Source: a virus
Direction: 5' to 3' (one strand)
DNA length: 23,758 nt
Virus record (IMG/VR): IMGVR_UViG_3300021373_002118
Location: 1 to 23,758 of that record
Shown one piece after another: positions 10,963 to 18,588 of this stretch (its first letter is position 1; the number at the start of each line of letters is the position of its first letter). The notes under the pieces were generated by a model. The model did not search any database. It had not been told where the DNA came from and was given only the letters and a program-made list of their open reading frames with translations. A program made the translations under genes and the position numbers.

Positions 10963-12436
10963 TCAAGAGTTAAATTCCGATCAAAGTATAACTGGTAACG
11001 TATTAGATCCTTCAACTATTGAGGGATCTTACAATACTTGTACCCCAGGTGTAAATTGTTGGAGCGGTTATACTGGCGGTGTTTTACCTAATTGGGGAGG
11101 AAATACTGCTTATTGGGGATACGGCGGGGGTATTCTTAAATGGACTTCTTCCATTAACACAGCCTTGCAAGAGTCTGGTTTGCAAATAGATGGTTATCAC
11201 TATCGATGGCGTGTGAAAAACAAAGATACAAACGCTAATCAAGGTGACGGCTATGACTATATGAGAATTTCTGTTAGAATTTACGATTCAGCAGGAAAAG
11301 AAGTGTGGGGCAAACAATACAACTTAGACGGTTATTATGATTGGTCGTACTTTAGAGGAACAGAGTTATTTGATGAGTCATTAATAGCAGATGATTTAAG
11401 TGATATTGTAATCAGAGCTGAAGGTGATGATCCAGGATATTGGGCAGGTTATTATGGACCTGAGTTTAACGTAGATGATTCATATGTAAAATTCATTTAT
11501 AGCACAATTCCTGTAGATCCGTGCGATGAAGTTCCAGTTGTAGATCCTAGTTGTGAAAACTTTATTGGTGCTGCACCATCAGAAGATCCAGCAGTAAAGG
11601 AATTAGTAATAATTGAATCAACGGGATCTATTCCTCTATCAGAAGATGAGCTAGCTGTTTTAGAGTCTTTAGAAGAAGAGGAAGAAACATTTGAAGAAGA
11701 ACCAACTCAAGAAAAAGAAGAAGAGAATAAAGTAGATGCATTATCAGTAGCTAGAAATGCTGAAGCAAATGCTCTAGCTGATGCTGCAGCTACAATAAAT
11801 GATACATTAACTACTACAGAATTAGCAGCTCAACAAGATATTACTCAAAGTCAAACTATATTACAACAATCTCAGTCTCAATCTCAGCAATCTATGCAAG
11901 AAGGGCAATCGTCTCAGCAGCAGTCTATGCAGCAATCACTAGAATCTGCTGGTATAGGTTCTGATGGCAGTTTATCTTCAAGTAGTGCTTTAAGTCAAAT
12001 GCAAAATGAAAATTCAAATGTCGAATTAGAAATTATAATGGACACAGAAGTGTTAGAAATCGCTGCTTTGGATAATGCTATTAATGATGCTGTGATGAAC
12101 TTAATTAAAATGGAACAAAATATTATTAGAGAGCAGGTTGAAGAGTCAGTACAAGAAGAAGAACTAACTGAACCAGTATCTAATGAAAAAGAAGATGAAC
12201 TAGTTGCAGCAGCCTTAGCCGGTAGTGATGATGAAGATGCTCAAGCTGCTCTTCTTGGATTTAATCCAAACTTTAGAGCATATCAACAACCACAAATGAC
12301 TGATGCAGACTTTTATAAACCGAAGGACATATATGCAGGTCAAAAGAACTATGATAATCCAAATGCAAGGTTCTTTAACGGTGCATCAGACGCAACACAT
12401 CGAGAGATGGTAAGACAACAATACGAGGGAAATTAA
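10901..12436 (+). CDS. Secreted beta-domain plus Gln/Ser-rich coiled protein
   Basis: A 511-residue protein. ATG 10901 is favoured over the in-frame ATG at 10883 because GGAAGAG precedes it, and translation then opens with a signal peptide (MIRRLLLLSVAFFWLSSSSS). The mature N-terminus (about 30-210) is rich in Trp, Tyr, Gly and Asp (NCWSGYTGG, YHYRWRVKNKDTN, YYDWSYFRG), looking like a carbohydrate-binding-type beta-sandwich. An acidic Glu-rich segment (about 245-275), Ala-rich helices, then a Gln/Ser stretch (QSQSQSQQSMQ) and long helices follow. The first 62 nt lie inside the preceding gene in another frame. Probably a late extracellular or virion-associated protein; not identified further. 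Confidence 0.75.
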   Translation: MIRRLLLLSVAFFWLSSSSSSQELNSDQSITGNVLDPSTIEGSYNTCTPGVNCWSGYTGGVLPNWGGNTAYWGYGGGILKWTSSINTALQESGLQIDGYHYRWRVKNKDTNANQGDGYDYMRISVRIYDSAGKEVWGKQYNLDGYYDWSYFRGTELFDESLIADDLSDIVIRAEGDDPGYWAGYYGPEFNVDDSYVKFIYSTIPVDPCDEVPVVDPSCENFIGAAPSEDPAVKELVIIESTGSIPLSEDELAVLESLEEEEETFEEEPTQEKEEENKVDALSVARNAEANALADAAATINDTLTTTELAAQQDITQSQTILQQSQSQSQQSMQEGQSSQQQSMQQSLESAGIGSDGSLSSSSALSQMQNENSNVELEIIMDTEVLEIAALDNAINDAVMNLIKMEQNIIREQVEESVQEEELTEPVSNEKEDELVAAALAGSDDEDAQAALLGFNPNFRAYQQPQMTDADFYKPKDIYAGQKNYDNPNARFFNGASDATHREMVRQQYEGN

Positions 12437-13015
12437 ATGGCAGAGTTTGAATTTGCAGGCACAACATTTAGAGGCGGTAAGATGTTTGCTGTTCTTACTG
12501 CTCTATCTACACTCGGAGGCGGTTTATGGGCTGGCTTTGAGTTTTACAAAGATTATATGGATATGAAAGAGATTGTTCAAAACATTGATGTAGATGCTAT
12601 TGCAGCAGAGAATGCAAAAGTAATGTTAAAGATGGACGAACAAATGCTTCGTATCGAAGAAGCAATTGAATACACACGTGACATTAAATCAGATTTAAGA
12701 CAAGATGTATTAGAAATGGAAAAGCTGGTTGAAAGACTAGAGGACAAGACTGATGCATCAGAGGATAGAGTAAAGGATTCACAAAACTCTATTGAAGCTA
12801 CACTTGAGGGTGTACGTAATGAAATGAATCAGGTTCAGAAAGATGTAACAGCTTCTATCCGTGAAGTTGAAGCTATAATTCGTGAATCTGAAAAAGATGT
12901 ACGTAATACTATGAGAGAAACTGAAGAACGTATTGATGCATCGATGAGACAACTTGATAAAGATATTAACGAAAAACTACAAGAGGCGTTAGATAATCCA
13001 CTTAACGATGGGTAG
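12437..13015 (+). CDS. Membrane-anchored long coiled-coil protein
   Basis: A 192-residue protein starting right after the upstream TAA. Residues about 14-35 (KMFAVLTALSTLGGGLWAGFEF) form one membrane helix. The remaining 150 residues are a continuous charged heptad coiled coil (DLRQDVLEMEKLVERLEDKTDASEDR and similar), ending in DNPLNDG. It could form a trimeric or dimeric rod projecting from the membrane, perhaps assembling with the two secreted proteins encoded upstream. Function not known. It is late and in the same operon. Confidence 0.8.
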   Translation: MAEFEFAGTTFRGGKMFAVLTALSTLGGGLWAGFEFYKDYMDMKEIVQNIDVDAIAAENAKVMLKMDEQMLRIEEAIEYTRDIKSDLRQDVLEMEKLVERLEDKTDASEDRVKDSQNSIEATLEGVRNEMNQVQKDVTASIREVEAIIRESEKDVRNTMRETEERIDASMRQLDKDINEKLQEALDNPLNDG

Positions 13016-13017
13016 AG

Positions 13018-13116
13018 ATGTGGCATTATAAAGATACTACTTCAGGCCAATATGTTATATTTTTTATAATTCTTACTATAATTTTTTGTACAGTTGTGTT
13101 TTTATTTACTAATTAA
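13018..13116 (+). CDS. 32-residue single-span membrane peptide
   Basis: A short ORF starting 2 nt after the coiled-coil gene. The peptide begins MWHYKDTTSGQ and continues into about 20 hydrophobic residues (YVIFFIILTIIFCTVVFLF), ending TN. Its placement at the operon end and clean hydropathy suggest a real small membrane protein, for example an antiholin or stabiliser. The ribosome site (GGTAGAG) is weak, so translation is uncertain. Confidence 0.5.
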   Translation: MWHYKDTTSGQYVIFFIILTIIFCTVVFLFTN

Positions 13117-13181
13117 ATTTTTTTATTTCATTGTTAACACTAACATTTTATAAGTAGCACTGACCAGCCAGGGAGGTGCTC

Positions 13182-13394
13182 ATGACTTATTTTCAACTCA
13201 AGGAAGCTAACCGATATTATTGGATGGTAAAGGGTCAGCTCATACCTGAGTCCTGGAAAGAGCCTGAGATTAAAAAAACATATGAGTCATACTTTGCACG
13301 AATCTGGGGAAATCATGAAGCCTGTGTTCATGAAGTAGGATTTGAAGCTGCATGGGCACAAAGACAAAGAAAAAAGGCTCTCGCAGCAAAATAA
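13182..13394 (+). CDS. Small basic/aromatic hypothetical protein
   Basis: A 70-residue protein. The ATG at 13182 is chosen over an in-frame GTG at 13176 because that GTG lies within the Shine-Dalgarno GGGAGG (13171-13176). It is rich in Tyr, Trp and Lys, likely two to three helices (YFQLKEANRYYWMVKGQ, YESYFARIWGNHEACVHEVGFEAAWAQRQRKKALAAK). No domain recognised. The 65 nt upstream hold an AT-rich stretch with TATAAG but no convincing -35. The stop is fused to the promoter element at 13393. Confidence 0.65.
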   Translation: MTYFQLKEANRYYWMVKGQLIPESWKEPEIKKTYESYFARIWGNHEACVHEVGFEAAWAQRQRKKALAAK

Positions 13395-13426
13395 CTGTGT
13401 ACATTACAATTCATTTGGTGTAGTAT
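13393..13426 (+). promoter_or_regulatory. Sigma70-like phage promoter (family member 3)
   Basis: AACTGTGTACA (13393-13403), a 17-nt spacer, then TAGTAT (13421-13426). The ATG of the next gene is only 7 nt beyond the -10, with no Shine-Dalgarno between, implying a leaderless transcript. Confidence 0.7.
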
Positions 13427-13432
13427 ACCAAT

Positions 13433-13993
13433 ATGAATATTTTTATCTTGTCAGAAGACCCCGTAGAAGCAGCTCAACTGCAGTGCGATAAGCATGTAGT
13501 TAAGATGATTGTTGAGTCAGCGCAAATGCTGTCAACAGCCCACCGTATGCTAGATGGTTATGTCGAGAAACGACCGTCTAAGTCTGGTAAGCGTATGGTC
13601 AGCTATTGGGTACATCCTAATCAGAACATGGAAGACAATCTATACAAGGCTGTTCACCATGGCCATCCTTGTACTGTATGGACTATGCAGTCTGCAGCCA
13701 ATTACCGTTGGCACTATGAGCACTTTATTGCCTTACTTGACGAATATCAATATCGATATGGTAAGCAGCACAGTACACGTAAACTAGAGGTCATTCTAGG
13801 TTTTCCACCAAAAAATATCAGCTTTACTAAGGACATCACGCCTTTCCCACTAGCAATGCAGCACGAACCACAGTGCATGCATGAGGGAGAACCTGTCCGT
13901 TCTTATCAAGAATATTACCAAACAAAACAATCTAGGTTCAAAATGGCTTGGACTGGTCGTCCTATTCCAGAGTGGTTCCATGTTGCAAGTTGA
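13433..13993 (+). CDS. Conserved phage protein, MNIF..CDKHVVKM type
   Basis: A 186-residue soluble protein. The N-terminus MNIFILSEDPVEAAQLQCDKHVVKMIVESAQ is of a type I recognise from many phages, sometimes annotated near the pyrimidine-dimer-glycosylase/DenV (Pyr_excise) fold: acidic residue, D19-K20-H21 and helix. Central W-V-H-P-N-Q and HHGHPCTVW patches and the C-terminal aromatic/basic WTGRPIPEW are notable. A DNA-repair glycosylase or nuclease is possible, but no catalytic residue can be assigned. It has its own promoter, and the ATG sits at the predicted transcription start with no ribosome site. Confidence 0.7.
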   Translation: MNIFILSEDPVEAAQLQCDKHVVKMIVESAQMLSTAHRMLDGYVEKRPSKSGKRMVSYWVHPNQNMEDNLYKAVHHGHPCTVWTMQSAANYRWHYEHFIALLDEYQYRYGKQHSTRKLEVILGFPPKNISFTKDITPFPLAMQHEPQCMHEGEPVRSYQEYYQTKQSRFKMAWTGRPIPEWFHVAS

Positions 13994-14207
13994 GTATGAT
14001 GTAATAGAAGAGTTGAATATTGGTGACTGTAAGTGGAGACTTGTAGAGAACATTAATAACAAACGTAAGGTTGTTCAGTCATGGTCTACTATGACTAAAC
14101 AGTGGAATGCTGTCTACAAATATGAATGTAAGTCACCAGATTATAGAACTGTTTTAGAGTCTTGGGATGCTCTGAAAAAAATTGCAAAAAATTTGCAAAA
14201 AAGCTAA
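13980..14207 (+). CDS. Small hypothetical protein
   Basis: A 75-residue protein starting within the previous gene (14-nt overlap, different frame). The longer in-frame ORF from 13881 would overlap far more and is rejected. It is a mixed alpha/beta polypeptide with several Trp (CKWRLVENI, VVQSWSTMTKQWNAVYKYECK), ending in a Lys-rich helix. No recognised family. It is probably translated by coupling, and its stop is followed by the next copy of the promoter family. Confidence 0.55.
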   Translation: MLQVEYDVIEELNIGDCKWRLVENINNKRKVVQSWSTMTKQWNAVYKYECKSPDYRTVLESWDALKKIAKNLQKS

Positions 14208-14244
14208 ATTAACTGTGTACAAACGATTTGTAATATGATAGGAT
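14204..14244 (+). promoter_or_regulatory. Sigma70-like phage promoter (family member 4)
   Basis: CTAAATTAACTGTGTACA (14204-14221), with TGTACA as -35, a 17-nt spacer, then TAGGAT (14239-14244). The 18 nt from 14204 are identical to 18585-18602, including the stop codon of the upstream gene. Confidence 0.7.
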
Positions 14245-14270
14245 ATACTTATCAAATGAAGGAAAACACT

Positions 14271-14444
14271 ATGACACTTACATGGACAGCAGACTTTGGT
14301 GATAACAACATTCGCACATGGGATTCAAAATACACATTGTGTGAAATTGTAGAGGTTTTTAATAAAGCACAGCGTGGTGCATTGAACAAAGGCAAAACGT
14401 TAACGTTTGTTGAACAGTTTGTAACTTATAGTGTGAAGGCTTAA
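14271..14444 (+). CDS. Small hypothetical protein
   Basis: A 57-residue protein. ATG 14271 is preferred because AAGGA (14258-14262) is well spaced from it. The in-frame ATG at 14235 lies upstream of the -10 element and would not be transcribed from this promoter; ATG 14256 is possible. The peptide is polar with one Cys, likely a beta-hairpin plus helix (MTLTWTADFGDNNIRTW, ALNKGKTLTFVEQFVTYSV). Function unknown. Precedes the DUF932-like gene by 14 nt, so co-transcribed. Confidence 0.6.
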   Translation: MTLTWTADFGDNNIRTWDSKYTLCEIVEVFNKAQRGALNKGKTLTFVEQFVTYSVKA

Positions 14445-14458
14445 TAGGAGATTATATT

Positions 14459-15415
14459 ATGGCACATGAAGTAGAAATCATTAACGGTCAAGCTCAACTA
14501 GCATATGCGGGTGATAAACCTTGGCATGGACTTGGTGTAGAAGTTTCAAACGATTTGACACCTGAGCAAATGATGGTAAAAGCTGGTCTTGATTGGGAAG
14601 TCGATAAAGAGTCAGTCTTTACAGCATCTGGTGTAGAAGTACCAGGCAAGAAAGCTCTGATTCGTAAATCAGATGGTAGCATCTTGGATATGGTCGGTGA
14701 CGACTGGAATCCAGTTCAAAACTCTGAAGCATTTCAGTTCTTTTCAGAGTTTGTCATGGCTGGTGACATGGAGATGGAAGTAGCTGGTTCATTAAAGGAA
14801 GGTAAAAATGTTTTTGCACTCGCTAAAGTCAAAGAGTCTTTTTCAATTCTTGGTGATGATCAAGTGGATAGCTATCTTTTGTTTAGCAATCCTCATCAGT
14901 ACGGCAAAGCCATTGATGTTCGTTTCACCCCAATCCGAGTCGTATGCAACAATACTTTGACATTCTCATTGCAGTCTGCATCTAAGAACTTTGTGAAGGT
15001 TGGTCACCGTTCTACATTCGATGCTGATATGGTGAAAGAACAAATGGGTCTTGCCTCTGAGAAGTTTGCTCAGTACAAAGAGATGGCCGAGTTCTTGTCA
15101 ACTCGTAAGTTCTCTGTTGATGCATTGCTTCAGTATTACAACGATGTATTCCCACATCGTGAGAAGCGTGAGCTTCAAACTGAAGCAGATCTATCTCGTA
15201 CAGCACGTCAGTGCTATGAGGTTCTAGAGACTCAGCCAGGTGCTGAGTTTGGTCAAGGCACATGGTGGCAGGCATTTAACTCTGTCACATATATGACTGA
15301 CCATCTTCAAGGTCGTAATGCAGCAAATCGTCTGCAAAACCAATGGTTTGGTTACAACCAAGCTCGTAAAATTCAAGCTGCTAATAAGGCTGTGGAATAT
15401 GCCACAGCCTCCTAA
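14459..15415 (+). CDS. DUF932 phage/plasmid-like protein
   Basis: A 318-residue protein of the DUF932 family, known from phages, plasmids and some bacterial genomes. Near the N-terminus, P20-W-H22-G-L-G25 is the family's conserved WHGLG. The middle contains IRKSDGSILDMVGDDWNPVQNSEAF, VRFTPIRVVCNNTL (around 155-168) and a long helical tail. Function is not established in any member I know; a link to recombination or early gene takeover is only inferred from its contexts. Here it lies behind an early-type promoter and AGGAG (14447-14451). Length is about normal for the family. Confidence 0.85.
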   Translation: MAHEVEIINGQAQLAYAGDKPWHGLGVEVSNDLTPEQMMVKAGLDWEVDKESVFTASGVEVPGKKALIRKSDGSILDMVGDDWNPVQNSEAFQFFSEFVMAGDMEMEVAGSLKEGKNVFALAKVKESFSILGDDQVDSYLLFSNPHQYGKAIDVRFTPIRVVCNNTLTFSLQSASKNFVKVGHRSTFDADMVKEQMGLASEKFAQYKEMAEFLSTRKFSVDALLQYYNDVFPHREKRELQTEADLSRTARQCYEVLETQPGAEFGQGTWWQAFNSVTYMTDHLQGRNAANRLQNQWFGYNQARKIQAANKAVEYATAS

Positions 15416-15620
15416 AATCATAATGCTAGCTGATGTACTGGAGACTCGAGTTCGAAAAGAAAAAGAACTCGAGTACTACCAGAAGGAGCTAGAGAAGTTA
15501 CAAGAGAAGATGTTCTTCATTAAGAAGGACATTGACATCACTAACTTGATTATAGATATGATCGAGAAAGAAAATGTCATTGATATTAGACAAAGATTAT
15601 TAGAGAAAAAAGATGATTGA
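15399..15620 (+). CDS. Coiled-coil phage protein
   Basis: A 73-residue protein starting ATG 15399 (AAGG about 10 nt upstream), or 65 residues from the in-frame ATG at 15423. The core is a strongly charged helix: VLETRVRKEKELEYYQKELEKLQEKMFFIKKDI with heptads, then a second helix DITNLIIDMIEKENVIDIRQRLL. The pattern of R-x-R-K-E-K-E-L then I-x-x-T-N-L-I-I-x-M-I is one I know from other T4-like marine phages, function unknown. It overlaps the DUF932 gene slightly. Confidence 0.65.
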   Translation: MPQPPKIIMLADVLETRVRKEKELEYYQKELEKLQEKMFFIKKDIDITNLIIDMIEKENVIDIRQRLLEKKDD

Positions 15621-15693
15621 GAAGCAAGAGCGATATCATGACTATATTCTTCGTAAATTGCGCGAGTTAAAGGATTCAGATGGTTCGAGTTGA
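15613..15693 (+). CDS. 26-residue charged peptide ORF
   Basis: A short ORF bridging the coiled-coil gene and the sulfotransferase, overlapping them by 8 and 14 nt. The peptide is an amphipathic basic/acidic helix (MIEKQERYHDYILRKLRELKD then SDGSS). The evidence for translation is its fit in the overlapping chain. No independent support. Confidence 0.4.
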   Translation: MIEKQERYHDYILRKLRELKDSDGSS

Positions 15694-16240
15694 AGATTTA
15701 AATATTTCTTTTTTTCATTTACCAAAAAATGCTGGTTCTAGCATAGCTAAATGGTTAGTAGATAATGTAGATGGTGATGAATACAAAGATGACATACGCC
15801 ATGAAACTCCACAAAAGGTACTTCCGTTATTTGATGACCTAGGTTGGAGTTTTTGTTGTGTAAGAAACCCATGGGATAGAGTTGTTAGTTGGTATAACTT
15901 TTTTAGACGCCAAAATAAAATAAATTGTAATTTTGATACATATATGGATAAAATTATTTCTAGACAATACACGCCTAAATATATTTTACCTATTCAATCA
16001 CAAATGTATATGGTAGATAGCGTCGATCATGTTATTAAATATGAAAATCTTGTTGAAGATTTTAAACTTATACAAGAAAAAACAAATTGTTTTGAGCCTT
16101 TAGTTCATATCAATAAATCTCGCAAACAAAATGAGGTTAGATCATATGTAAACTATTATACTAAGGATTCTTATATTAATCATGTTGGTGAAGTTTGTAA
16201 ACGTGAAATAGCTTACTTCAACTATTCATTTGGAGGGTGA
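15680..16240 (+). CDS. PAPS-dependent sulfotransferase (carbohydrate sulfotransferase-like)
   Basis: A 186-residue sulfotransferase-fold protein. The 5'-phosphosulfate loop is H13-L-P-K16-N-A-G19-S20-S21 near the N-terminus, and the 3'-phosphate-binding motif is V61-R62-N-P-W-D-R67-V-V-S70. The C-terminal YTKDSYINHVGEVCKREIAYF is a usual end for Sulfotransfer_2-type proteins. It would move sulfate from PAPS to a hydroxyl, most likely on a glycan, capsule or lipid of the host or phage; the acceptor is not known. It is short, a near-minimal domain. Composition is AT-rich like its neighbours, so no sign of recent transfer. Confidence 0.85.
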   Translation: MVRVEDLNISFFHLPKNAGSSIAKWLVDNVDGDEYKDDIRHETPQKVLPLFDDLGWSFCCVRNPWDRVVSWYNFFRRQNKINCNFDTYMDKIISRQYTPKYILPIQSQMYMVDSVDHVIKYENLVEDFKLIQEKTNCFEPLVHINKSRKQNEVRSYVNYYTKDSYINHVGEVCKREIAYFNYSFGG

Positions 16241-16241
16241 T

Positions 16242-16424
16242 ATGAAACTCATTAATGATAAAGATGATCCTGATCTATTAGGTATCATAGAGGAGAAGGA
16301 TGACTTTGTTCATGTGTCTAAGATTGTAGAGAATATGAATAAGGATCTGGTCGACAGTGGCTTTGATCAGTATCAATATAAAGCTGAGAAGCGAGGGAGA
16401 AAAGCTTATATCAGACGAATTTAA
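16242..16424 (+). CDS. Small hypothetical protein
   Basis: A 60-residue protein starting ATG 16242 behind GGAGGG (16231-16236), which argues against the in-frame TTG at 16230. The N-terminal half is acidic (LINDKDDPDLLGIIEEKDD); the C-terminal half is basic (YQYKAEKRGRKAYIRRI). Probably a small helical protein that could bind nucleic acid or a partner. No family recognised. It is the last gene before a terminator. Confidence 0.65.
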   Translation: MKLINDKDDPDLLGIIEEKDDFVHVSKIVENMNKDLVDSGFDQYQYKAEKRGRKAYIRRI

Positions 16425-16449
16425 GGGGTTTACTACCCCTTATTTTTTT
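16423..16449 (+). terminator. Rho-independent terminator
   Basis: AAGGGGT (16423-16429) pairs with ACCCCTT (16435-16441) around a short TTACT loop, followed by ATTTTTTTA. It overlaps the stop codon of the preceding gene and separates it from the late promoter at 16451. Confidence 0.88.
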
Positions 16450-16450
16450 A

Positions 16451-16458
16451 TATAAATA
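16451..16458 (+). promoter_or_regulatory. T4-type late promoter
   Basis: TATAAATA directly after the terminator, in context TATATAAATAGTATAAAA. The ATG of the next gene lies 28 nt on. The following GTAT matches the sequence after the late box at 9959. It is probably the head of the 16487-18588 transcript. Confidence 0.75.
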
Positions 16459-16486
16459 GTATAAAATTTCTAAAAAGAGTACTGAA

Positions 16487-17290
16487 ATGAAAAAGTTTAA
16501 AGGATACTTACAAGAAATGGCTGCTATCGACGCTTCTGACCTTGACTCTAAGTTTTTACAAAGAGCTCAGAAGGTCACATCATTTAATCTAAAACCAGTT
16601 GATTTTCAAAGTTTAAAATATAAGGGTGAAATTCAGTTCTTGTTTAAGACTCACTTCTTCCCAAAATTTGATTTAGACCAAACTATCAAAGGAAAGCCTA
16701 AAGAACAAGAGCTGAATAATTTAATTAAAAAGTTACGTTCTCAAGACAAAAAATATTTTACAGCTTTACATAATTATAATCTGAAAGGTGTCGGTCCAGG
16801 CGAAGCTACACTTTACTTTTTATTAGATGATGCTTCTATAGGTGGTGGTAGTGCATCTGCTGCTGACATTAATATTGGATCCCAGTCATATGAGGTAAAA
16901 GCTGGTAGCTTAGATGGTGATGGTTTCTTTAAGAACTTTAAACTTGGTGGTACAGTTCCAATGGATAAAATGGTTGGTGCTGGTCTACGAATCAGAGATT
17001 CAGATGAGAGAATTAAAAGAGCTGGTACTGAAAAGAACGGCGTGAATAATACTCAAATAAAAATGATCATGTCTAATCCAGCATTGAAAAAAGAGTGGGA
17101 AAACGAAGTAGAAAAACCATATAGACCAGCCGCTCACAAGTACCTTTCGAAGAACCCACTGATTTTAATGATTAATAAAACCCCTGCAGCTAGACTTGGA
17201 GAAGTTCTTTTTATCGGTAAACTTAAACGTGAACAAATTTATGTCGATGTTATAACACAAGGTACAATTAAACCGAAAGTCAAGTTCTAA
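16487..17290 (+). CDS. PD-(D/E)XK nuclease-like protein with capsid-targeting-like N-terminus
   Basis: A 267-residue protein. The first residues MKKFKGYLQE resemble the T4 internal-protein targeting peptide (MKTYQEFIAE), and L-Q-E10 is a plausible prohead-protease cut. The core looks like a PD-(D/E)XK nuclease: E106 in GVGPGEATLYFLL, D127 in AADINI, and E136-V-K138 in SYEVKAG, in the usual strand order. It also has a Gly-rich loop (SIGGGSASA). Basic patches occur throughout. If active, it would be an endonuclease packaged in the head and perhaps injected. Its placement behind a late promoter and next to a structural gene fits that. The fold assignment and function are inference. Confidence 0.6.
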   Translation: MKKFKGYLQEMAAIDASDLDSKFLQRAQKVTSFNLKPVDFQSLKYKGEIQFLFKTHFFPKFDLDQTIKGKPKEQELNNLIKKLRSQDKKYFTALHNYNLKGVGPGEATLYFLLDDASIGGGSASAADINIGSQSYEVKAGSLDGDGFFKNFKLGGTVPMDKMVGAGLRIRDSDERIKRAGTEKNGVNNTQIKMIMSNPALKKEWENEVEKPYRPAAHKYLSKNPLILMINKTPAARLGEVLFIGKLKREQIYVDVITQGTIKPKVKF

Positions 17291-18588
17291 TGGTACAGTT
17301 TCATACAAGACGTAATGCATTTTTAAATAACAACGATGAGATTTATGAAGTTGTTATGATTGCAGGACAATCAGGTCCTACAGTTTATGTTCCTAAGGGA
17401 AATTTAAACGCCTCTACAGATGCATTTGGTAGGCTCAGAATATCAACACCACATACCGTATTTGATAACTCATTTAGATATAATGATAATACTGAAAAAT
17501 GGAATCAAAAAATAACTGGCACTGGAACCGTTACTCATAACGCAGATGAAGGTTTGATGGATCTGACAATTGGCACTAACAGTGGTGATCAAATAATCAG
17601 AGAAACTAGTAGAGTATTTCAATACCAACCAGGTAAAAGCCTTTTGTCAATGAACACATTTGCATTCGGCGCTGCACAAGAAAATGTAAGAATGCGGTGC
17701 GGATATTTTGGTAAAGAAAATGGTATTTACTTTGAAAGAGACGGCGAAGATGTTTACATTGTTAAAAGATCAGCCGTGAGTGGTTCAATAGTAGAAACAA
17801 GAGTTCCTCAATCTGAATGGAATGTTAACACACTTGATGGATCTTCTGTTTTATCTCCGAGATTAAAACCTAGAAGATCTCAAATATTTTTTACAGACTT
17901 TGAATGGTTAGGCGTAGGTTCTGTAAGGGCAGGATTTGTTATTAACGGACAGTTTATAATTTGTCATATTTTTCACCATGCAAATGAAATTGATGCTACA
18001 TATATGACAACGGCTACATTACCTATTCGTTATGAAGTTACGAATACAGGAGCATCTACTGGTGCTACACTCAAACAAATTTGTTCTACAGTTGCTTCAG
18101 AGGGTGGATATTCTGCACTGTCATTAGCACGTGGTGCATCTACTGCATTAACTGGTAAAAATTTGTCACAAACTAGATTTAGACCACTAATTAATTTAAG
18201 ATTGAAATCAGGTAGAACCGATGGCGTTGTCATACCATCAGAAGCAATGGTCTATGGTCTACAGCAGGCAGCCTTTAAATATGCAATCATAAAAGGAAGT
18301 AGTGTGAATAGTCCTTCATGGGAAAGTTTAGATGATCTAAGTGATGTTGAGTATGACACTTCTGCAGATAGCATAAACACAATTGGCACAATTGTTAAAG
18401 AAGGGATATTTGTTGGTGACAATAAAGGTGGTTCAACAATAATCAATTTAATGGATATGAATCACTCTTTACAATTATCTAGAGGCATAATTGATTCTGA
18501 TTCAGCTGGTGACATATTGACACTAGCTGCAATTTCTACAACAAATAATGATGATGCAGTAGGTTCAATAAGTTGGCAAGAACACTAA
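17290..18588 (+). CDS. Virion structural protein with DAFGRLR motif
   Basis: A 432-residue protein, beta-rich with no signal peptide or membrane segment. Near the N-terminus, NASTDAFGRLRISTPHTVFDNS (about 41-62) contains the DAFGRLR-[VI]-S-x-P-x-T-x-F-D motif known from structural proteins of many marine phages, probably of the tail or capsid decoration. Later parts contain jelly-roll-like strands (MRCGYFGKENGIYFERDGEDVYIVKRS) and a FFTDFEWLGVGSVRAGFVINGQ stretch. It starts in an ATG overlapping the previous stop, so it is expressed late with the nuclease-like gene. Exact virion position not known. Confidence 0.75.
   Translation: MVQFHTRRNAFLNNNDEIYEVVMIAGQSGPTVYVPKGNLNASTDAFGRLRISTPHTVFDNSFRYNDNTEKWNQKITGTGTVTHNADEGLMDLTIGTNSGDQIIRETSRVFQYQPGKSLLSMNTFAFGAAQENVRMRCGYFGKENGIYFERDGEDVYIVKRSAVSGSIVETRVPQSEWNVNTLDGSSVLSPRLKPRRSQIFFTDFEWLGVGSVRAGFVINGQFIICHIFHHANEIDATYMTTATLPIRYEVTNTGASTGATLKQICSTVASEGGYSALSLARGASTALTGKNLSQTRFRPLINLRLKSGRTDGVVIPSEAMVYGLQQAAFKYAIIKGSSVNSPSWESLDDLSDVEYDTSADSINTIGTIVKEGIFVGDNKGGSTIINLMDMNHSLQLSRGIIDSDSAGDILTLAAISTTNNDDAVGSISWQEH

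Noticed and set aside
13117-13181. Promoter upstream of the 13182 gene
   Set aside because: TATAAG (13149-13154) is present, but no -35 fits at 16-18 nt and the AACTGTGTACA element is missing.
13881-13979. Longer N-terminus for the 13980 gene
   Set aside because: It would overlap the well-supported upstream gene by over 110 nt with no ribosome site; the short form is coupled normally.
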